From NCBI GenBank assembly GCA_022315425.1, contig JAIUPT010000041.1, positions 1,612,001 to 1,676,000 of the forward strand: DNA of 64,000 nucleotides. The letters are read 5' to 3'. This document shows positions 42,689 to 54,531 of the stretch, piece after piece; positions within the stretch are counted from its first letter, which is position 1; every line of letters begins with the position of its first letter. The translations under genes and the position numbers were made by a program. A model generated the notes under the pieces. It was not told the DNA's origin. It saw nothing but the letters and a program-made list of their open reading frames with translations, and did no database searches. The DNA comes from Pseudevernia furfuracea (lineage: Eukaryota > Ascomycota > Lecanoromycetes > Lecanorales > Parmeliaceae).

Positions 42689-42764
42689 CATGGAGGAAAC
42701 ACGGTTGTCTTTCGTTCTTCCCATTTCCTCCTCCCTCTACAAACATTGCCCCTATATATTGACC

Positions 42765-45700
42765 ATGTCAGACCTTCGATTCGACAACCAGGTCATTGTG
42801 ATCACTGGAGCTAGCGGGGGGTTAGGGAAAGCATACGCTGTATTCTTTGGGGCACGAGGCGCCAATGTTGTCGTTAATGACCTGGGAGGGTCGTTCAAGG
42901 GGTGCGTAAAATTCCAAGTAACTCCTCACCTTTTAATACCAATACTCGGGTCCAAGTACCATGTGTCGAGATCAGAAGTATCTTTTTCTCTCTCAAAATT
43001 ACCTGATGAACGTCCTTATCCTCAGAAGAAGCCATGCTGACTAGGATCTCTGAACAGGGAGGGTCAGTCTTCCAAGGTATATAACCCTTCCCGATGCCTG
43101 CGAATTCGAGTGGTCGATATGACTCAAACCCCATAGGCAGCAGATATGGTTGTCGACGAGATCCGAGCAGCTGGCGGTAAAGCTATAGCAAGTTATGACA
43201 GCGTCGAGAATGGCGAGAAGATCATTGAGGCAGCTATCAAAGAGTTTGGCAGGATAGATATTCTTCTGAACAACGCCGGCATTCTACGAGATGTCAGCTT
43301 TAAGAATATGTCAGATGACGATTGGGACCTTATCATCAAGGTTCATGTGAAGGGCGCTTACAAAGTAGGTCGCGCCTTTCAGGTCGTCTCTGATTGACAG
43401 CTAAAGTTACTTGTCCCAGTGTGCCAGAGCTGCGTGGCCTCATTTTCGCAAGCAGAAGTATGGCCGGGTCATCAACACAGCGTCCGCTGCAGGCCTATTT
43501 GGAAGCTTTGGTCAATGCAACTACTCCGCCGCCAAACTCTCCCAAGTCGGATTCACTGAGACGCTCGCAAAGGAGGGTTATAAGTACAACATAATATGCA
43601 ATGTCATAGCCCCCATAGCTGCCAGCAGGATGACACAGACTGTGATGCCACCAGAAATATTGGAGAACCTCAAGCCAGATTGGGTCGTACCACTCGTTGC
43701 TGTGCTCGTGCATCCTTCGAACAAGCACGAGACGGGATCGATCTTCGAGGTGGGTGGAGGGCACATTGCAAAATTACGATGGGAGCGTGCAAAAGGTGCT
43801 TTGCTAAAGACTGGCCCAAGCCTTACCCCAGGAGCAATCCTAAGACAATGGAAGAATGTCAATGATTTCTCAGAGCCAAGCTATCCTAGCGGCGTTGCAG
43901 ATTTCATGAGTCTGCTCGAAGAAGCGCAAAAGCTCGGAGAAAATGAGCCAGGAGAGCAACTCGACTACACAGGAAAGGTCGTGGTCGTGACAGGTGGGGG
44001 AGCTGGGTGAGTTTCCCTGTTGATAGCTAGGTGGTGACACTGATGGTCGTAGACTTGGTCGCTCGTATTGCCTCCTTTTCGCGAAATTAGGCGCCTCCGT
44101 GGTTGTCAACGACCTCGTCAACCCTGATGACGTGGTCCAAGAGATTCAAAAGAATGGCGGAAAAGCCGTGGGTAACAAAGCCTCTGCTGAGGACGGAGAC
44201 GCTGTTATTAAAGCTGCAATTGACGCATATGGACGAATCCACATCCTCGTCAACAATGCCGGGATACTGAGAGACAAAGCGTTCGCTAATATGGAAGACA
44301 AGATGTGGGATCAAGTTGTTGCTGTCCACCTTCGAGGGACTTACAAAACCACCAAAGCTGCGTGGCCATATTTCTTAAAACAGAAGTATGGAAGAGTAGT
44401 CAACACAACGAGCACAAGTGGTATTTATGGGAATTTTGGTCAAGCTAATTATGCTGCAGCAGTACGTTTCTCCTTCAAAGCCCTCGATCAAATACTAAAT
44501 TTGCCTAGAAACTTGGTATACTCGGTCTCTCACGTGCGCTTGCACGTGAGGGCGCAAAATACAATATCAATGTCAATACAATTGCGCCGAACGCTGGTAC
44601 AAACATGACAAGAAGTATAATGCCTGAAGAGATGGTCCAAGCATTTAAACCTGAACAGGTAGCACCACTTGTTGTTGCGTTATGTTCCGATCAGGTCCCG
44701 GAGCCTCCAACAGGAGGCCTCTTCGAAGTAGGCAGCGGCTGGCATGCGCGAACGAGATGGCAAAGAAGCGGCGGGCACGGTTTTCCGGTCGATGTAAAAC
44801 TCACTCCTGAGGCCGTAGTGAAGGCCTGGTCGGATATTGTCAACTTCGACGACGGAAGGGCAGATCATCCGGAGGATAGCCAAGACGGATTGAAGAGCAT
44901 AATGAATAACATGCAAAACAGGGGTAGCGCTGTTGATAAAGCGGAAGAGGCAAATACTGATATTCTGGACAACATCGAGAAAGCCAAAAAAATGCAATCC
45001 GAGGGAACCAAATTCAAATATGATGACAAGGATGTCATCTTATATAACCTTGGTATTGGCGCCAAGAGGACCGAACTTCCCTTCGTGTATGAGAATTCGG
45101 ATTCCTTTCAGGCACTTCCCACCTTCGGTGTGGTTCCCTACTTTGGCGCTGAGATCCCTTGGAGTATGAATGAGATTCTCCCCAATTTCTCACCCATGAT
45201 GCTTCTCCACGGCGAACAGTACCTTGAGATTCGGAAATTTCCCATACCAACCGCTGCGACGCTGGTCAGCTATCCCAAACTTGTCGAAGTAGTTGATAAG
45301 GGCAAGTCCGCCATCATGGTTTCCGGGACAACAACGAAAGACGTCGCTACTGGAGAAGATGTTTTCTACAACGAATCATCCGCGGTCATCCGAGGCAGCG
45401 GAAGCTTTGGAGGCCCCAGCAGAGGGGCAAACCGAGGTGCGTCGACCGCAGTGTATCAGCCTCCAAAAAGGCAACCTGATGCAGTTGTTGAGGAGGCGAC
45501 GACTGAAGATCAGGCTGCTCTCTACCGTTTGAACGGTGATAGGAATCCTCTGCACATCGACCCAGAGTTCTCGAAGATGGGCGGCTTTAAGACTCCCATC
45601 TTGCACGGCCTGTGCTTCTTTGGTATCAGTGGCAAGCATGTTTATCAGTCGTATGGTCCATTCACGAACATCAAGGTCAGATTTGCAGGGACGGTGCTTC

Positions 45701-45840
45701 CAGGTCAGAAGCTGAGGACCGAGATGTGGAAGGAGGGTAGGAAGGTGATATTTCAGACCAAAGTAGTGGAGACAGGTAAGCTGTGCATTGCCGGAGCTGG
45801 GGCGGAATTGTTAGGAAATGGGAAGACGGCAAAGCTGTGA
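42765..45840 (+). CDS. FOX2: Peroxisomal multifunctional beta-oxidation enzyme (Fox2/MFE-2)
   Basis: Six exons: 42765-42901, 43058-43076 (19 nt), 43137-43364, 43420-44006, 44053-44461 and 44509-45840 (2712 nt, 903 aa, like yeast Fox2). Two short-chain dehydrogenase domains: the first with VITGASGGLGKAYAVFF and NYSAAKLS (catalytic YxxxK), the second with VVTGGGAGLGRSYC and NYAAAKLG, both containing NNAGILRD. The C-terminal hotdog 2-enoyl-CoA hydratase 2 has LYRLNGDRNPLHIDPEF and LHGLCFFGISG. The last residues AKL are a type 1 peroxisomal targeting signal. The enzyme performs hydration and (3R)-dehydrogenation in fatty-acid beta-oxidation. The 19-nt exon encodes EGQSSK and is required to join FKG to AADMVVDEI in frame. 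Introns are 46-60 nt apart from the first (156 nt). Confidence 0.96.
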
Positions 45841-46110
45841 TACAAACGTCGGAGCCTTCAAGGGCGGTTTTCAGTCATAACTAGCAGCTATGTGTAAATA
45901 GATTGAATATACGTCCTCAAAAGGCCTTGTGATCAAACGTGATACCATACCACGCACGCCACGGAGACCTAGTACTCGAAATCGTGTATCTGGTGGGAAG
46001 GCTAAAACGTAACGCGCTAAATGCCAACTGGCAGGCTGGACGAGCTCGCATACTGTACTACCGCATCCGTCACCTCCCCGCCCACAGCTACACGACCTCT
46101 GCTAATCACG

Positions 46111-46536
46111 ATGGCAAACGGGTCAGTTCTCTAACCCATCTCTGCTACCAAGTGCATTCTTCTAACGCAACTCCCTCTGGCAGCGCTAGCATCATCATCG
46201 GCCTCGTCTTCGTTGTCGTGGCGTCGCTACTCGCCTATTTCTTCTCTCCCAAAGGCGAAAACCAGACGTGAGTCTCCTGGAGTCCCCTGGATTGATAGAC
46301 CGAGGCCAGCATCACTGACGATTTCGATCCTGCAACAGCGTCTGGCGCAGTTCTCTTATCCTAAGCTTCGCAAGCTGCTACATAATGTGGGGTACGTCGA
46401 CCCTTCCCGTCAACCTGACTTGCATCCTGCTTCAGGGCTGACTTTGGTCGGTCTCGTAGCAATAACGTTCCTTGCACAATGGCATCCCCTCATCAACCCT
46501 GAGAATGCGGAGCTGAGACCGGGCCACGCTCCTTGA
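46111..46536 (+). CDS. VMA9: V-type ATPase subunit e (Vma9)
   Basis: Four small exons, 46111-46121, 46184-46267, 46339-46391 and 46460-46536 (225 nt, 74 aa). The product has two membrane segments (SIIIGLVFVVVASLLAYFFS; SLILSFASCYIMWAITFLA) with VWR between them, then QWHPLINPENAELRPGHAP, the conserved C-terminus of subunit e. This tiny hydrophobic protein belongs to the Vo sector of the vacuolar proton pump. The first coding exon is only 11 nt (ATGGCAAACGG). All joins are phase-consistent. Unspliced reading gives no useful ORF, so simple ORF calling would miss it. Confidence 0.9.
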
Positions 46537-47324
46537 GGGCCGCGGATGGGGGGTTTTTTTTATGTTTGCTGGTACGGCGGTCGTCAAGGCACGAGGTGCA
46601 TGGGGATTCTGATTATCGATGGTGATCGACGGCTACGGTAACGGAATGGCATTTACATCGGCCTTGGTGGATGCTACGTTGCTTGTTCCAAGGGGGGGCG
46701 CTGACGCTTCTTGGAGCGGTAGCTATGCCAAAGGCGACGAATTACAAAAGCCGTCAAAAGGGCTTTTTTGTCCCATACGGACTTCTCCAGAACAGTCTCT
46801 ATACTTATAACGCGCTTCTGTAAAGGATATCATTCTTGTACCGTCCGTCGGAGTTACGTCTAGCTGACCCTAGGATACCAAATTGATAGGTGCGCCAGCT
46901 ATTCATTGAGAGCCGATTGCCGTCTGTTACACAGCTGTCTTTTATCTCGTCGATTCTCTTTAAGCTCTTATCAATGGCTACTACAGCGATCGAACACCCA
47001 AGGAGATGTATATATTCAAAGCTCTTAACAAGGAGCAGTCCTGTTCAAGTATCAACAGCGTTTGCTTGAAAGCTGTTGCGGGGGTTCATTGGTTAGTTAT
47101 ACATATACACAAAAGCCACCATAGCGGCACGCTGCTATGCCAAATTTCACGCCCTATGCTATGCAGTCCTGGTCGCATTAGGAAAGTACATAATCGTTGA
47201 AAATGATCTCAGACGCTCAAGCATCATGAATTCATCACATGGACAGGAAACATGTACGAAGACCATAGTCGAATAGCTATAAGGCCAGGCACGTCGAATT
47301 GGGAGCCGGACGATCCCCAAATGC
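46537..47324. other. Convergent 3' intergenic region
   Basis: 788 nt between VMA9 and the RING gene. Open frames here (for example 46619-46810) show no family features. No RNA gene or repeat recognised. Confidence 0.5.
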
Positions 47325-50178
47325 TCATGATGTCGAAGAGAGCCTTGGCGAGGATAAATTTGGGCGTTCTTGCTGAGCCTCCTTTTTCTCGTCAACCCCT
47401 TGTCCTCTGCAGAGAGGGCAAGAATTACGCCCAGTAGTGAGCCACTAGAACCAAAACACATTAGTGTCGATCGAACAGTGTTCTTGGAAAAGCAGCACAA
47501 CATACCACATCGATACAATCACGATGAAATAGGTGAGAGCATTTCTTTAGCTGCCGTACTTCCTCCTCAGCTTGGTACTCTTCGAGGCAGACCAAGCAGC
47601 GCTCGCTGGGGCCTATTCGAATCTGGCTCATATCCCGCGTAGCTTCTGCAACAAGTGTATCCGCAGACCGTTTAATACAATATATTCCTGAGGCTGACGC
47701 AACATCCTCTCGACTTGCGACGGGAGGTTTGGCGGGACCCAGAAGGGAGGATAGCAGCAACATGTCTTCGTATGTGGGATTCTGGGGATGTCAAATATTA
47801 GCAACGAGTGATCAGAACGTTTAAAGCATAAGGGAAATGTAGCATACATCTGTGAAAAGGCTTGGAGTGGTCAGGGCAGGATGATCTTCGGAAAGGTTTG
47901 TGCCAACGACGTAGATCAACCAACTCCGACTTCTTTGGGCTGGGGTATCGCCAGTGTCCACCTCGTCCGGTTCTACCACACCGTTTCGTCTAGCCGCACC
48001 AGCTCCAAGATCCCGATGACGCGCAAATTCCGAATCGCTCCTTCGCCGGTGCTGCACACGACTCGTTTGGTCTTCGGGGTCAGATATCCCCGCTTCTCGC
48101 AAATGCTGTACTGCTTGGTCCCGGTTTGGCATAGGTGGCTGCTGTATTGCTGAAGCAGACGACGGCCGACGACTGGGCGTCGGAGCTGCAGAAGAGTACG
48201 CCGACAGGCCAGTATCTGCGGGAGTAGATGGTGGAGGATTTGGCCCTGGGGGTGATTCAGAGAGTGCAAGAGGATTGACTGAGCCAGAATCTGGAGATAT
48301 TTCCGTAGAGCCCTGTCTACTTGAGCTCAAGGTACGTTGGTGTCGTTGACTATCATAATTAGCTGGAAATGTATTAAGTCCTCCAATAGACGCACGCCGA
48401 CGATGCGGGAACCTCGATCTACCATCAGGGTGCCTTAATAGACCGCCAGCTCCATGCCTAAGAGCGTTGGTTGGAGCGAGAGGTGAGAAATTCAGGATGG
48501 AGTCCAAATTAGGATCTCTGGCAGCTGTGTCTTCGTGGCCGATATTCTCCGACGGAACTGAACGAACACCGACCACGACCAGCGTTACGGTTCTTCCCTC
48601 GGGATCGACAGAAGCGTTTTCATCGATTGCCGATTGATTGTCGGCTCTTGTTCGCCCGCCCGTCCTCTCAGCATTCGATGCAGCACTCGGGGCTATGGTA
48701 GTCGAAGTTTGACTAACGAATCGAAAGACCCGTAAGAAATTCAGAGGGGGGAGTGGACCCAGAGGGCGTGAGGAATCTTGGCTGCCGTCGTGAGTACGCG
48801 TTTCTCCAGTCAGGCTCGTGGCATTTTGAAGCGTCCGAAAGAGATTGTTAAGACTCCCATTTAGATCATCCGGACCAATAGCCTGCATGTCTGGGACAGG
48901 TTGTTCGGACGTTCCGGAAAGCTGGGCGGCAATCGCAGTGGCAGCTAAGTGAAGAATCCGAGGGAGAGGGCCATCATTGTCACGCCTGATCAGCCGACTT
49001 GATCGTCCTCGTAGTATGCTGGGCATCCTGCGACCTTCGCGTCTTCCGCCTAGCCCACGTTCCGTCCAACGTTCCGTCCAATTAGCAGGTTCGATCCTAG
49101 AAACTGCACGCTCAGGAGACTCTGAACTTGTAGAGACACCTGAGACTCTCTGTTCTCTATTATTAGAAAGTGATGATTCAGGTCTGGGACTATTCAGGTC
49201 AATGCTCGAATCCGTGAGATGACGTGTTGAAAGCAGGAAATTAGAATCGTTGGTCGGTGTCAGTCTCGCGGGACGTTGAGGCGGTAACTGACGACCTTGA
49301 TCCTGACTGGGCGCGTTTTGTGTAGGAAGGAAAGCTTCAAATGGGGTCGAAATAGATCGCCGGACTCTCGATAAGCGAGCGCTACGAGAGATTGAGAAGA
49401 ACCTTGATGGAGGGCTACCAGGCCCCGTAGAAATTGTGTTTGATGGCAGTGAGTCGCGAAGCGGAGACTGCGTAAAGCCAGAAGGGGGTAGTGATCCATC
49501 AGGGCTGAGAGGAAAGGGACGAGAGATTGGTGCAAGTCCTCTCGGCCGTCTAGGCCTTGACTCTGTGGAAGATCTCGGAGTCAAAGAGCCAAACAATGAC
49601 TGACGACGACTACGGTGATCTCCGGACACGTTCGTAGTACTTGATGGATCAGTATTCGACAATCTCCGTCTCAAGGAACGACCCTCTCCGTGGCCGTGAT
49701 TGCCGTCACCAAGAGTACCGCTTGCTGCATAGCGTGGCATAATTATCGAGCTTAACCTGGCCATTCTGGTAGATCGTCTTGGCATGGGGGACGCGGTAAT
49801 GTGCGTGATTGGAGTACTCTGCATAGCCATGTCCCCCATGTCAGCTAGAGGCCGCTCCTCATGCTGCTCATAGAATATCTCATCTCGGGTTGAGATGTCC
49901 CTACTGTTCCCTGCTCTTCCTCTTAAGGCCGGTATCGATTGGGCCGATATCTGCCGACTGAAAGTTGCAATGGGCCGCGAAGAATGGGAATCTTGTACTT
50001 GAGAGGGCGCTGTTGATGTTTCTTGAATTGGTTGGTCGGTGGTACGCTGATCAGAAGACCGTACTCTCGGAGACGGCCCATCTCTGATTTCTCTATCCTG
50101 GACGATTTGAGAGAAGCGGCGAGAATCACGGTGGAGGAAGTCTTCCCGATCACGTTGAGTCGAAGCACTTTGACCCAT
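47325..50178 (-). CDS. RING-H2 domain protein with N-myristoylation motif, probable E3 ubiquitin ligase
   Basis: Exons 47848-50178, 47506-47781 and 47325-47444 (2727 nt, 908 aa). The N-terminus MGQSASTQ fits an N-myristoylation site (Gly2, Ser6). About 730 residues of Ser/Arg/Pro-rich disordered sequence follow, then a helical block NPTYEDMLLLSSLLGPAKPP. The C-terminal RING-H2 is built across the last intron: ERCLVCLEEYQAEEEVRQLK, KCSHLFHRDCIDV and WLTTGRNSCPLCRGQG (C-x2-C ... C-x-H-x2-H ... C-x2-C spacing). Ubiquitin ligase activity is inferred from the intact RING; substrates are unknown. The tail after the RING is short and polar. Divergent from RRN11 across 1.0 kb. Confidence 0.88.
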
Positions 50179-51180
50179 GGTGGGCGGGGTCAGCTTTTGA
50201 GTCGGAAGGACGAAGTTGCATGAGGTTGGTTCACTTCATTGCAAAAGCCACAAGAAGGGGCCAGGGGCCAGCGTTGTAGTTGTGAAACAAATGGTCCAAT
50301 AAGCTTCGGGATTGAATGAAGATGGTTCCTGCGTTGCGTGCTGGCACTTATGAGGCATACACCTTTGTCTGTAGCGTGACAGTAGAGTGGTTGCGAGTGT
50401 AGAGTCTGGAAGTGAATGCTGGATGAGGATGGCTATGGCTATGGCTATGGCTATGGCTCAAGCCACGGGATAGAAAGAAAGTCTGCCAGTCAGCGGGCGG
50501 TGTAATAATGAGTGGGGAAAGGCAGAGTGAGTGAGGTGCTTCCTGGTATGATGTTTCTAGGTCAGAGTGCACCTGGGAAGTGTTCAATAATGAAATGAAA
50601 GACGCTCAGTGGTGTTTGTGACACCTCGACAGTGGTGAGTGCTATACTCGCGCCTCATCTTAATGTTGTTAATGTTGTTAATGTGAGCAGTCAAGCAGGT
50701 AGCCTAACACTGCGTTTGCTGCTGCTGCTGCATGAGGTAAGTGCCACAAGACCCTTGTTTCGTTCTGCCATGGCCGCTGATAGGCCGAGGCAGTTTAGCC
50801 CTTCTTTATAACTCCCACACGATACTACCTTAAGGTACTTAATAATATATCGGATTTCAACTTTCTGCAAATAATAATATCATGATGCTTTTTCACCATA
50901 CACTTCTTATTTCCTTCATCATTATCACTCTCCTCTAGTAGTAGTACTTTACTCCAACCCTATTATACGTCTCAAGTTCATATGCTTGAACATGCCGTCT
51001 CCTTTCTCAGGCTTTCAAAATCCGTGAACCTACCACAATCTGAACGCTTTACCCACACTACTACTAATCACACACTAAATCTCAGAGGACCAAATGACGA
51101 ATTGCCAAGTCAAAAATGGACTCTTCGAATGAACAAATGCTTCAATTCGTGTTCATCATATTTCAGCTGGGGAAACAGCC
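50179..51180. other. Divergent intergenic region between the RING gene and RRN11
   Basis: Contains (GGCTAT)4.5 at 50431-50458, a short TTAATGTTG repeat near 50665, a GCTGCTGCT run near 50715, a CCGAGG hexamer at 50785-50790 and a CTACCTTAAGGTACTTAA palindrome near 50826. No coding exon supported. Confidence 0.55.
50431..50458. repeat. (GGCTAT)4.5 hexamer repeat
   Basis: Four and a half perfect GGCTAT units about 255 nt upstream of the RING gene start codon. Confidence 0.95.
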
Positions 51181-52533
51181 ATGTCTTCTGTCCTGCACTT
51201 CTCGCCCGCTTTCAAGCCGAGCTCGTCACTTTTAGACCTTGCTTCTTTGCCCCACGAATCATCCAAGAAGCGGAAAAGGGACCTTGACCCTTTAGGCGGT
51301 GATGGTGGTGACGTTGCTGGCGAGGAGTTGGAAACAGATTCCGCTGCCAACGGAACAAGGCTGCCCTCGGAATACTCTGACGCGTTCGTCACTACATCAG
51401 CAGCACCACTCGATGTGGACACGTCGCATGGCTACAACACACTCCATTCTCGGACTTCCAGTCACACTAATCATGAAGGACTACACGCCAGTACTTCTCG
51501 TCGATCTTTCAGGTATCACATTGCAGAGACTGCGCCTTTGATGTCTAAAGGAGGGATCAGCGATGAGCTCGCCACCCTCAACTCTCCTTTGTATGTTGCC
51601 ACGAGGAGAGTGCCTGCTGCCACAGCAGAGCAATCTTCTCGCAGCACGGGGTTGCGACAGCATCATCTTAGCACCATCACGGCAATCCTGCACAGGTACC
51701 TCTTGGAAGGCGACTATATCCGGGCAGGCAGAGCGTGGGCAATGCTTCTCCGAGCTGAACAGAACGGCCATTCCATGGATCTCAGGACACATGGCCGCTG
51801 GGGTGTAGGAGCAGAGATCCTCATGAAACGTGAGTCGCAAATGGCGCAGAAGACCTTGGCCCACGGCGTCTTTGAGGTTTCGAGTTCAACGTCCAACCTT
51901 GGAGTCAAGGCCGAAAGTATGGAGAAGGCCAAAGAGTATTATGAGAGGATCGTACTTCAGTATCCTTATCGTAAAGCATTCCCTAACGCCATAGGGCCTC
52001 AAAACTTCTCCATAGCCATGTTCAGCCTCTGGATATACACAGTCAAAGAGCGGAGTACAGTAGCGCTCATGACTGTTGGCAGTTCCGACAGAGATATCGA
52101 TGAGACCGATGCGGAAGAGAATGACGACGTCCAAAGGTCATCCACATTGATAATGGAGCCTGACCGCTACCGAAAGCATGAGCAAGTCAGAGGAGACACT
52201 TTGCAAAGTGCTCACGAGATTGCTACCCGACTTGATGGATTGCTCGTATCTCCGCCATATTCCGACAATGCTAGATTCTGGAAGCTTTACGGTGAGATAT
52301 TGTTGTGGATTGCAGACCTTTCAGTTGCTAGCATCTTTATAAACTACAGCTCAAGTATCAGCGGGGATGATGAAGACCTGACTGTGGAAAGTCCATCCCT
52401 GTTGAGAAATATCAGCAGGAGCACTTCTCCGAACGTGGAACATAGGGCTGGAAAAGAGCGACAGGATGCCCTTGCAAACGCGAAAAAGGCATTCCAGATG
52501 GCCAAGGGTTGTAGTGAAAGTTCGGCAGAGTAG
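51181..52533 (+). CDS. RRN11: RNA polymerase I core factor subunit Rrn11-like
   Basis: Single exon, 450 aa, ATG at 51181. The recognisable block is HHLSTITAILHRYLLEGDYI followed by RAGRAWAMLLRAEQNG, the start of the RNA polymerase I-specific initiation factor Rrn11 domain, with TPR-like helices after it (KAKEYYERIVLQYPYRKAFP; IAMFSLWIYTVKE). The N-terminus has a nuclear localisation-like SSKKRKRDLD. Rrn11, with Rrn6 and Rrn7, forms the core factor that recruits Pol I to the rDNA promoter in the nucleolus. The C-terminus after about residue 400 is variable. The assignment relies on one conserved region plus overall shape. Confidence 0.75.
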   Translation: MSSVLHFSPAFKPSSSLLDLASLPHESSKKRKRDLDPLGGDGGDVAGEELETDSAANGTRLPSEYSDAFVTTSAAPLDVDTSHGYNTLHSRTSSHTNHEGLHASTSRRSFRYHIAETAPLMSKGGISDELATLNSPLYVATRRVPAATAEQSSRSTGLRQHHLSTITAILHRYLLEGDYIRAGRAWAMLLRAEQNGHSMDLRTHGRWGVGAEILMKRESQMAQKTLAHGVFEVSSSTSNLGVKAESMEKAKEYYERIVLQYPYRKAFPNAIGPQNFSIAMFSLWIYTVKERSTVALMTVGSSDRDIDETDAEENDDVQRSSTLIMEPDRYRKHEQVRGDTLQSAHEIATRLDGLLVSPPYSDNARFWKLYGEILLWIADLSVASIFINYSSSISGDDEDLTVESPSLLRNISRSTSPNVEHRAGKERQDALANAKKAFQMAKGCSESSAE

Positions 52534-54531
52534 CATGACTGCTACCGAACGAAAACAATGCTGTAGCGCGCTCGCCATTGGTTGGACGGGCAGGTGGCGG
52601 TGGTGGCGGATACGTCGCCACATGTATTATGATAATTGGGTCTTCACATGAAATGGTCAAAGGTCTACTCCTTTATGCTGCTGGAAGCAGGAGGCTGTCA
52701 TCGGTCGGTCAATCTCCCGTGGATGTGACGATGTCGTATCCTGCATCCAAAGCTAAAGAAGTTGTCCAAGATCTACAACGTAGGTCGTCATATCTACGCT
52801 AGCAGGACCCCTCCCTCCACTTGATATGAATTCAAGGTACTCGTATGTATCCTTAAAATGGGGTTGAACGGGTCAGAACTCGGACCACTCCTACAAATCA
52901 ACCTGTCCCACTTGGACCCCTCACACCAAGCTTCTGTCAGCTCGTCGATAGTCTGATAGAAACCTGTTCGCACAGGTTTGGCGCCATCATGCCATCATGG
53001 CTGTTGCAGATGACATTTGAACCGGGAGGCCCGCGGGACAGGCATGGTTGCTACGTTGCATGCATGAGTGAGAAAGCAAGATGCAGAGCATTTGGTCGCA
53101 ACGTGCTACGCAGTATTACCCACAGGGTTTGTCCCGTCCCGCCCAGCCTGAGGTTTCAGCGTGAGCAAGCAATAATACGGGTCTTACCGGGGTTCAATCC
53201 TGGCCAGCCTCCAGGAAGGTAGAAGCATGCCGGGATGAAGGTACATACCTTATGTATATATTGGAAACAAGAGTGGCAAAAATTGGCGGCAAGTAGCTAG
53301 AAAGATGAGCTTTGAATTTAGGCTAAGAGCCTTAGGAACAGTGCCTGATCGGCATGAATCCACGTGAAGTTGACATTTCGGGGTGTGGCTTGGTGCCCTC
53401 AGATTTCCATCGGGGGCGAGGTGATCGACCGCACGGTATTTATTTTTGTAAGATCGGTAGTAATTAATATTTTAGGCATAGAGAGTAATAAAAATAATTC
53501 TACTTTATTGATGAATTGATGATGCATCTAACTGCCGGGAACTGCAAAACAGACTCGATACTAGTCCACAAAGAGGATAGTAGATATCGGGGAGAAAACA
53601 CTACCTTACTACTGTCGGACTCTAAGGTACCTAGTTTCTCGAGCTGGTAAAGTGGTTACCTACCTTAGGGTCTTGGGGACAAGATACATGGGTTCGATGC
53701 TGCGGCGTAGCTTCCATTATTATTTAGGCAGTAACAATAATAAGGTGGTAATAATGTAACAATAAATCATGTGTAATTAATTACTCTAATGATTAATGAG
53801 AAATTATGACAGGCCCTGCCTTCTACGAGCATGTTTTCTCAACTCTCAAGAAGTACCTACTTAAGAACCTGAAGCTTCATGGCGTGTAAAACCCACCTAA
53901 ACACCTTGATACACTTCGACCGCCGACGGTTGAACCTTGATCACCGATCACCCTACAAGTCGAGATAGTACCTTAGTTATCGGCTCACACTTGCTTTAGT
54001 TGCTTAAAAGCCTAAGCGCATTTTTATTGCTGGGACCTCCGCTGCCTTTTCCCAGGATTCATGATGATCGTGGGACGAATATACTCTAATAATAAAAACG
54101 AATTACAACTGTCCAGTGGTAATCATGAGTAAAAGAGCCACCACAGAGGCTTACACGACGATCCTCCAAAGGTTATTGAATTGAGGCCGAAAGAGACAAA
54201 GCCCGAGGTAGGTGCAACAATCAAAGCAGTAGTACCTACACTTCCCAACCATATCTGTATACCTTCCTTGCTTCCTTGCTTCCTTGCTTCCTTGCCTTTA
54301 TTTCTTCCCTGCTTTCTTCTTTTCTCTTCACCCTTTTGCCAAATGCCTTCATCTAGCCTTTTTGTCCTCGACTTTTGCAGCGCATGGTCCTTCGTTTGGC
54401 ACCTCTTGTCACGACTGTCGTTCCATGTCTGAATGCATTGAATTCATATTGAAATATTCAAATGTGCCACAGCATTCTCCGTTTATACCAAAGTGCGATC
54501 CTGTTGCAGGACTGCGACTTTCGCTCCTGTC
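52534..54531. other. 2-kb gene-poor, partly AT-rich region
   Basis: The largest gap in the window. The middle (about 53440-53800) is clearly AT-rich (ATTAATAATTAATTA-type sequence). I found no coding exon with domain support, no tRNA and no transposon termini. Two tRNA-like B-box words (GGTTCAATC near 53190, GGTTCGATG near 53692) do not sit in a foldable tRNA. Just upstream of the next gene is a CTTCCTTG tandem (about 54268-54296). Confidence 0.6.
54268..54296. repeat. (CTTCCTTG)n octamer repeat
   Basis: Three to four direct copies of CTTCCTTG, within a pyrimidine-rich tract about 240 nt upstream of the Zn2Cys6 gene. Confidence 0.85.

Noticed and set aside
34630..46536. A fatty-acid utilisation gene cluster (regulator, hydrolase, FOX2)
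   Set aside because: The intervening genes (HNT2, Tda10-like, VMA9) are housekeeping or unrelated, and no further pathway enzymes are present. Only the regulator-target relation is kept as a finding.
50785..50790. CCGAGG hexamer between the RING gene and RRN11 as a FarA site
   Set aside because: Neither neighbour is a fatty-acid gene, and one hexamer per kilobase is close to chance expectation.
53150..53230. Possible tRNA with B-box-like GGTTCAATC
   Set aside because: A T-arm-like hairpin can be drawn, but no matching acceptor, D and anticodon arms are present.
53640..53710. Possible tRNA with GGTAAAGTGG and GGTTCGATG words
   Set aside because: The words resemble A and B boxes but the sequence does not fold as a cloverleaf.
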